Source: Poa pratensis
Taxonomy: Eukaryota > Streptophyta > Magnoliopsida > Poales > Poaceae
Length of the DNA stretch: 64,000 nt
Assembly: GCA_947311845.1 (NCBI GenBank)
Contig: CAMZMU010000117.1
Location: 77,958,451-78,022,450, forward strand
Reading direction: 5' to 3'
In this document: positions 57,400-64,000 of the stretch, piece after piece
Layout: every line of letters begins with the position of its first letter
How positions within the stretch are numbered: the first letter of the stretch is position 1
Made by a program: the position numbers and the translations under genes
The notes under the pieces: generated by a model
The model's database searches: none
Told to the model about the DNA's origin: nothing
What the model saw: the letters and a program-made list of their open reading frames with translations, nothing else

Positions 57400-57590
57400 G
57401 ATGACCCTCGTATACAGATCAGTGCAGGACTAGGGGTGTTAACTCCACACGAGGGCCCTAAACCTGGGTACGTCTTGGTGTCCACCGTGCTCATGCCTAA
57501 TCCCGAGCGAGCACCGTCGCAACGCAACCTGTTGGGCTCCACCCACTCAAGCCATCCCCATTGGCATATGCCGAACTTTATACCTCGACA
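57400..57590 (+). repeat. 3' part of a Gypsy 5' LTR
   Basis: Ends ...TACCTCGACA directly before a primer binding site, so it is the tail of a 5' LTR on the plus strand. The left border is approximate, because the upstream LTR part is missing or unrecognised. Confidence 0.55.
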
Positions 57591-57610
57591 TTTGGCGCCC
57601 ACCGTGGGGC
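57591..57610 (+). promoter_or_regulatory. Primer binding site of the plus-strand Gypsy element
   Basis: TTTGGCGCCCACCGTGGGGC follows the LTR CA, the usual PBS of many grass Gypsy elements. Confidence 0.75.
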
Positions 57611-58504
57611 CTAACGCGGCGACCGGAGTTACGTTCCGCTCGGGACCAGCCACCGCTTCAGGCCAGCGCGTCGCGTCAGGCCTCGTCCTGACACTCGGCG
57701 CATTCGACTGCGTCATCGACAACGCCGCGTGTTTCGCGGATAGGCCTCCGCCCGCTGGAGGCTCCATCATCCACTTTGGCGACCACTGCGTCTTCGTCGC
57801 CGTCATGCCTTGTGACTATCCTCCCGTGGTACTTCCTTGCTCGGACGCCTTGTCCTTCGAGCGCCATCCCACCGCCGCTCCGCGAGCATACGCGGAGGTC
57901 TTCATGACCGCAGCCGCAGGCGGCGGAGCCACCACCCGCGACGCTCGCGCTCAGGTGGACGCGCACGCCCAGGCGGACGCAAACGCTCAAGCGGGCGCGC
58001 TCACCGACGAAAACCGCACCACCGCCGAGCATGGGGCCCCTTCCGCGCCTCCTCACCTCAGCGCCCTCGAGGCGGTCATCCACGGCCTCCTCCGCCCAGT
58101 CGAGCTCAGTACCGACCCGGCCACTGCTGCTCCGAGCTGGAGGTTCAGCGCCAGCGCATTGACAACGACGCCCTGAATGTCGCAAACTCCCAGCGTCGCC
58201 TGCTCGACACCATGCGCGAGTACGAGTCTGTTTACCGTGGCACTCCGGCAGGCACGCGCCCCAGCCGGCTCGACGAAATCCGCGTGCGGGGCGCGCCCTT
58301 GGCGAGAGGATCAACAATGACGGGAGGCCGAAGCCGAAGTCGTCATGCCGGTGTACAGCAACCCGCCAAAAACATGTGCGCGGCGGAAACAGCGATCCAG
58401 GGCCTCCGCGGCCTGGAAGGCGAGGCGCTATTCGCCCAGACTGAGCGCGTCGAACAGCTCATCGTCGCCGCAAACTGCCAGCAGGGCGACTCCTCCGACA
58501 ACGG

Positions 58505-59720
58505 ATGGCGGAACCCCGAGTCGCCGACTCGCGGGGAGCATCTTCCCTCCATGCCAGCAAGCAGCCCAGAGGCGCCCGGCGCGAGAGGAGCGTCAGCTCC
58601 GGCGGGGCTAGGCATCCGCAACCCGAGGCCAGCCGCGTCAACCGCGATGCCCCTGGCCAGCGGGACGGCAAGCAGAAGGCCAACCCGGCCCCAGCCAGGG
58701 ACGGCGGCAGAGGCCCTGTGAACACCCGGCTGGGTCCGCTTGGACCGGACGTCGACCCCGACCTGCGCGGCCGCATCGATTCCCTGCAACTCTCCCGCGC
58801 CATCGAGGAAGAAAATGCCGCCGGGCACGAGTGCTACGGCCCACACATCCTGAAGGAGCCGTTCACGAATCGCTTCTACCTTCCCCGCGAGACACCCAAG
58901 TACGACGGCATCGCCATGCCCGTCAACTGGCTCACTGACTACCTCATCGCCGTCGACATCGCATGCGGCAACAAGCGTGTTGCCGTGCGCTACGTCCCCC
59001 TCATGTTGCAGGGCACTGCGCGGACCTGGCTGGATAGCCTCCCGGCTGGCAGCATCAACTCCTGGCTCGACTTCGAGCAAGTCTTCATCCGCAACTTCAA
59101 CAGCACGTACCGACGTCCCGGACACCCGCGCAACCTCCAGCTCTGCGTCTAAGGCAAGACCGAGACCGACCGCGACTATCTCACACGCTGGTCCGAGATG
59201 TGCAACTCCTGCGAAGGGGTCGAGGAGCGCGAAGCCGTCCACTTCTTCAACGACGGTTGCCGCAACGACACCATGCTCAAGCATAAGCTACTGCGCAGAG
59301 AGCCCAAAACCGTGGCCTAGCTCCTGAGCATCGCTGACAAGTACGCCACCGCGATGAAGGCACTGGTGTGGCTAGACGACATGCCCAAGCCGGCTCCCGG
59401 CGAGGCGAAAAAGGATCCGGCTACGCGCCGCGATGACGACGCCGGCGCGTCGAGGCGGTACGCCGACGGTCCGCGACGACCGCTACAAGAGGAAGGGCCA
59501 CTTCTTCGAGGGCTGGCGCGACTCTCTGTTTGTCGCCCTAGGCGAGGAGGGCGACGCTCCCTCGGGAGGCGACCGAGGCCGCATGAGGTCGGGACCTCGG
59601 GATTGGTCTCGGACCAAGTATACCTTCGAGTCCATGATGGACCGGTCTTGCAGGTACCACAGCTTTAGCGGCAAGCCGGCAAACCACACCACCCGCCAGT
59701 GCAGTTGGACCGCCCGGATC
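58505..59720 (+). pseudogene. Gypsy gag with stop codons and frameshift
   Basis: The retrotrans_gag domain is clear: 'FYLPRETPKYDGIAMPVNWL', 'VPLMLQGTARTWLDSLP' and 'FEQVFIRNFNSTYRRPG'. A TAA interrupts at 59150-59152 and a TAG near 59318, with coding-like sequence continuing between and after them ('YLTRWSEMCNSCEGVEE'). A zinc knuckle, 'CRYHSFSGKPANHTTRQC', lies in another frame at about 59653. The copy is inactive. Confidence 0.8.
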
Positions 59721-59956
59721 GGCCGTGACGAGAGATTGTCGCCTCCCCCGCCCGGGCTGGGGTGGCGGAGGCCGTGATGACCGCAACGGCCGTGACGACC
59801 GTCGCGACGACTGACGTGACGATCGACGCGACGACCGCCGTGACAGCCGCCGCGAAGAGGCTCGCCGATCTCTGGCTCACGGAGCCGACAACGCGCGGCA
59901 CAACGATTTCCAGCAGCACGATGGTGGCTCTAGGTTATAGTGCCAGAAACAATGCT
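59721..59956 (+). other. Low-complexity gag tail
   Basis: GACGACCGTCGCGACGAC-type short repeats encode an Arg/Asp-rich tail in one frame, then the element is interrupted at ATGCT (59952-59956), the probable target site of the next insertion. Confidence 0.5.
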
Positions 59957-61533
59957 TGTACGTCACACGTCAGTTGGGAACCCCAAGAGGAAGGTATGAT
60001 GAGTGCAGCAGTAAGTTTTCCCTCAGTATGAAACCAAGGTTTAATCGACCAGTAGGAAAACGAGGTTTGCTTCGAAGGTGTTGGTGAGGAGTGTAGTGCG
60101 GCGCAACACCAGGGATTCCGGTGCCAACGTGGAACCTGCACAACACAATCAAATTACTTTGCCCCAACTTAACAGTGAGGTTGTCAATCTCACCGGCTTG
60201 CTGAAAACAAAGGGTTAAACGTATCGAATGGAAATGATGTTTGTTTGCATAAAACAGTAGAGAACAATGATTGCAGTAGATTGTATTTCAGATGTAAAAG
60301 AATGGACCGGGGTCCACAGTTCACTAGTGGTGTCTCTCCAATAAGATAACTAACATGCTGGGTAAACAAATTACAGCTGGGCAATTGACAATTGATAAGT
60401 GCATATAACATGCATGTGTGAGCTGTGGTGTCTACTATGAGATTCATTTGGGCATTACGACAAAGTACATAGACCGCTATCCAGCATGCATCTATGCCTA
60501 AATAGTCCACTTTCCGGTTAACATCCGTACCCCTTCCAGTATTAAGTTGCAAGCAACAGACAATTGCATTAAGTAATGTGCGTAATGTAAACAATACATT
60601 CATCCTTGAATAAAGCATTGCTGTTTTACCCCTAGTGGCAACAACACATCTACAACCTTAGAACTTGCTGTCACTATCCCAGGTTAAATAGAGGTTGAAC
60701 CCAACTATCATGCATAAATACCCCCTCTTGGAGTTACAAGTATTCACTTGGCCAAGGCTTCAACAAGTAACGGAGAGCATGCAAGATCACAAATGACATA
60801 GACATGATAATATAATATTCAGCTCCACATAGGTATCAATATAAGTCAGATCCCAGCAAACACAACATGTAGCATTACAATAAGATGATCTTGATCATGA
60901 TAGGCAGCTCACAAGATCTAAACATGATGGCACAAGTGGAGAAGACAACCATCTAGCTACTGCTATGGACCCATAGTCCAAGGATGAACTACTCACGCAT
61001 CACTCCGGAGGCGGGCATGGCGATGTAGAGCCCTCCGGTGATGATTCCCCTCTCCGGCAGGGTGCCGGGAAGAGCTTCAGAACCCCCCGAGTTAGGGTTG
61101 ACGACGGCGGCGGCAGCGAATATGTTCTGGATGAAAGGCTCGGTGTTTTAGGGTTTTCGTCTCGGGGAATAAATAGGCGAAGGGGCGATGTCGGCGGACC
61201 CCCGAGGGGCCCAAACCACCCAGGCGCGGTGGGCCCAGCCGCGCCTGTGGTTTGGCCACCTCGTGGCTCTCTTCGTCTCTCCTTCGGACTCCGTGTACGT
61301 GCTGGAAAAATAGGGACTGGCCTTTTGTTTCGTGCAATTCCGAGAATATTTCCAGAAGTAACTTTCTGAAACCAAAAACAGCAGAAAACAGGGAACTGGC
61401 ACTGTGGCATCTTGTTAATAGGTTAGTCCCAGAAAATGCATAAAAGTGATACGAAGTGTATATAAAACATGTAGCAAATGGTATAATATAAGCATGGAAC
61501 AGCAGAAATTATGGATACGTTGGAGACGTATCA
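59957..61533 (-). repeat. 3' LTR (1577 bp)
   Basis: Plus strand begins TGTACGTCACACGTCAGTTG and ends TTGGAGACGTATCA, bounded by TG and CA. On the minus strand it begins TGATACGTCTCCAACG, a start common to several Triticeae Gypsy LTRs. Confidence 0.8.
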
Positions 61534-61550
61534 AGCATCCCCAAGCTTAG
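61534..61550 (-). promoter_or_regulatory. Polypurine tract
   Basis: Minus strand CTAAGCTTGGGGATGCT abuts the LTR. The same string, CATCCCCAAGCTTAG on the plus strand, recurs at about 63476 and 63536 inside the element. Confidence 0.75.
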
Positions 61551-64000
61551 TTCTACTCGTCCTCGAGTAGGTAAAACGATAACAACAAATAATTTCTGAG
61601 GAGACATGCTTTCACACAATCTTGATCAATATATTGCAAGGCTCATGTCATGAATGAAGTGACTCAAAGCAATGATCTATAGTTTGCTAACAAATAGATA
61701 AAGAGTAAACAATGAATCATATAAGCAAAAACTTTTCATGAATAGTACTTTCAAGACAAGTATCAAAAAGTTTTGCATAAGAGGTAACTCATAAAGCAAT
61801 AGATTCAAAGTAAAAGGCATTGAAGCAACACAAAGGATGATTAAGTTTCAGCATTTGCTTTCAACTTGTAACATGTATATCTCATGGATAGTTGTCAACA
61901 TAAAGCAATATAACAAGTGCAATAAGTAAATATGTAAGAATCAATGCACACAAAGTTGACACAAGTGTTTGCTTCTAAGATAGAAAGGAGTAGGTAAACT
62001 GACTCAACATAAAGTAAAAGATAGGCCCTTCGCAGAGGGAAGCAGGGATTAAATCATGTGCTAGAGCTTTTTAAGTTTTCGAAAGCATATAGAGAGCACA
62101 AAATAAGTATTTGAGAGGTGTTTGTTGTTGTCAACGAATGGTAGTGGGCACTCTAACCCCCTTGTCAACCAGACTTTCAAAGAGCGGCTCCCATGAAGGA
62201 CGTTATTCTACCAGCAAGGTAGATCATCCCTCTTCTCTTTTGTTTACACATGTATTTTAGTTTCTTTATAGATGACACTCCTCCCAACCTTTTGCTTACA
62301 CAAGCCATGGCTAACCGAATCCTCGGGTGCCTTCCAACATTCACATACCATGGAGGAGTGTCTATTGCAAAATTAAGTTGCTTACTGATAAATCAGGGCA
62401 AAACATGTGAAGAGAATTATTAATGAAAGTTGTAATTAATTGGGGCTGGGCACCCCGTTGCCAGCTCTTTTTGCAAATTATTGGATAAGCGGATGTATAT
62501 GCCACTAGTCCAGGTGAAAGTCTGTCAGAAGTAAATGACAAGATTGAAAGATAAAACACCACATACTTCCTCATGAGCTATAAAACATTGACACAAATAA
62601 GGAGTAATAAAGTTTTGAATAGTTTAAAGGTAGCACATGAAATATTTACTTGGAATGGCAGGAAATACCACATAGTAGGTAGGTATGGTGGACACAAATG
62701 GCATGGGTTTTGGCTCAAGTTTTGGATGCACGAGAAGCATTCCCTCTCAGTACAGAGTTTAGGCTAGCAAGGTTGTTTGAAGCAAACACAAGTATAAACC
62801 GGTACAGCAAGAATCACATAAAAACATATTGCAAGTATTATAAGACTCTACACTGTCTTCCTTGTTGCTCAAACATTTTACCAGAAAATATCTAGACCTT
62901 AGAGAGAACAAATATGCATCCCAAGTCTCAACAAGCTCTACGGTAGTTCTCCACTACTAGGCTTTAACTACATGATGCAAGAGCTTAAACATGATCTACT
63001 TGAGAGCTCAAAACAATTGCAAAGCATCAAATCAAAACAAGACAATGATCTACAAGAATGCATATGTCTTTTCCAATACCAACTACTACATGTAGCATTT
63101 TCTTTCTTCCAAACAAACACCAATAATTTATTTAAACATAAACTCTCCAAATGATAATATAATGCAGCAAGAGAGTATTTATAAACAAGTGCTAACAGCT
63201 CGAAGAGATGCATGAAAAACAGGAGCTAAAAGCACTGCAGTAGCTAGTTAAGAATACTCAACAAATATAAGTGAAGAACATGAGTATTCACATGAAAAAG
63301 CGGAGCGTGTCTCTCTCCCACACAAGGATTGCTAGGATCCGAATTTATTCAAACAAAAACAAAAATAAAAACACACAGACGCTCCAAGTAAAGCGCATAA
63401 GATGTGAAAGAATTAAAATATAGTTTCACTAGAGATGACCTGATAAGTTTGTTGATGAAGAAGGGGATGCCTTGGGCATCCCCAAGCTTAGACGCTTGAG
63501 TCTCTCTGAATATGGTTGGGATGAACCACGGGGGCATCCCCAAGCTTAGGCTTTTCACTCTTCTTGATCACATAATATCACCCTTCTCGCTTGATCCTTG
63601 AAAACTTCCTTCACACCAAACTCAAGACAGTTCTCATTAGAGGGTTAGTGCATAATCAAAAATTCTCATATTCTGTAATGATACAATCAATCCCAAAGCT
63701 TCTGGACATTAGCTACAGCCACCAATGCTTTGTGGAGCAAAGAAATCCACACAAACACAGTAAAAGAGCGAATGCAAAACAAAAGGCAGAATCTGTCAAA
63801 AACAGAACAGTCTGGAATGACGAATTTTTTCGAGGCACTTAAGTTGCTCAGATGGATCTGGCCTAAAATAATGAAAGTTGCGTACATATCTCAGGAATAT
63901 GCGTGATTTTTTCAGAATTTTTTGAATTTTCTACAGGGAGATAAGCTCAAATCCGTGACAGCTAAAAATCTGTCACTGCGCAGAAATCCAAATCTTGCAT
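61551..64000 (-). other. 3' internal region of the LTR retrotransposon, no gene
   Basis: AT-rich, with only short open frames and no RT, integrase or gag motif. It contains two extra PPT-like strings near 63480 and 63540. Confidence 0.6.

Larger units (their letters stand above)
57591..59956 (+). mobile_element. Gypsy element remnant: leader and gag only, cut by a later LTR insertion
   Basis: PBS, a GC-rich leader (to about 58500) and gag are present on the plus strand. At 59956 it is cut by the next retrotransposon, and the rest (pol, 3' LTR) would lie beyond that insertion, outside the window. The leader gives long open frames in several registers because of its GC content; these are unlikely to be separate genes. 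Confidence 0.75.
59957..64000 (-). mobile_element. LTR retrotransposon on the minus strand (Athila-like suspected), continues beyond window
   Basis: A complete 3' LTR (59957-61533) is followed on the plus strand by the polypurine tract and internal sequence to the window end. The internal part has no long frame, as expected near the 3' end of large Athila-like elements. It is inserted into the Gypsy gag remnant. The presumed target duplication ATGCT (59952-59956) cannot be confirmed without the other flank. Confidence 0.75.

Noticed and set aside
57304..58176. 290-codon plus-strand open frame
   Set aside because: It begins inside the LTR tail, crosses the primer binding site and covers the GC-rich leader of the Gypsy remnant; no gag motif in this frame.
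58343..59284. 313-codon minus-strand open frame
   Set aside because: It is antisense to the gag domain; a GC-rich shadow with no motif.

Overview
The window is nuclear DNA of a large-genome grass, most likely a Triticeae species (wheat, barley or Aegilops type). I infer this from the GT-AG introns, the nested Gypsy/Athila-type LTR retrotransposons with TGATAC-type LTR ends, the Stowaway MITE with its CTCCCTCCGTCC terminus, and the gene families present. There are no bacterial-style operons, CRISPR arrays or rRNA genes. Four gene loci stand between transposons: a DUF936-type gene (minus, 8952-11614), a decayed B3-domain gene (plus, 34678-39306), a short-chain dehydrogenase/reductase gene (plus, 43950-48223) and an ASCH-domain gene (minus, 48762-56695). 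For three of them an uninterrupted reading frame could be assembled exon by exon with consistent intron phases (462, 327 and 397 aa). The B3 gene carries several frameshifts.

Layout: 1-7792 is a minus-strand Gypsy (Tat-like) retrotransposon with broken gag-pol, ending in a 5' LTR; a 54-bp tandem repeat lies downstream of its integrase. 8952-11614 is the DUF936-type gene. 12430-31820 is a nested composite. Its outer ends are inverted repeats carrying a TTCTCAGTCGACTGAGAATT-like palindrome (probably Mutator-type). A gene-capturing Helitron (13182-18677) sits just inside the left end. A minus-strand gag-protease-only Athila-like retrotransposon (19666-30166, TSD CAACC) has split an internal array of TTGCAAC repeats. 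The retrotransposon is itself a rearranged tandem with three LTRs.

32565-33162 is a short hAT element with perfect 8-bp target duplications. It is followed by an 83-bp tandem repeat and a tRNA-like ~200-bp tandem repeat directly upstream of the B3 gene. 41032-43056 is a decayed TTF-type hAT transposase gene. The SDR and ASCH genes are convergent, their stop codons about 540 bp apart. The last ASCH exon is separated from the previous one by an intron holding a foldback MITE and a LINE tail. 57400-59956 is a plus-strand Gypsy leader/gag remnant, cut by another minus-strand LTR retrotransposon (59957 to beyond the window end).

The genes do not form a pathway; the window records transposon nesting around unrelated housekeeping and regulatory genes. 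The most notable items are the Helitron, which carries a five-exon in-phase open frame plus an exon recognisable as sucrose-phosphate synthase, and the three-LTR tandem element. I see no clearly novel biological system. All family assignments come from reading motifs, without any database search.
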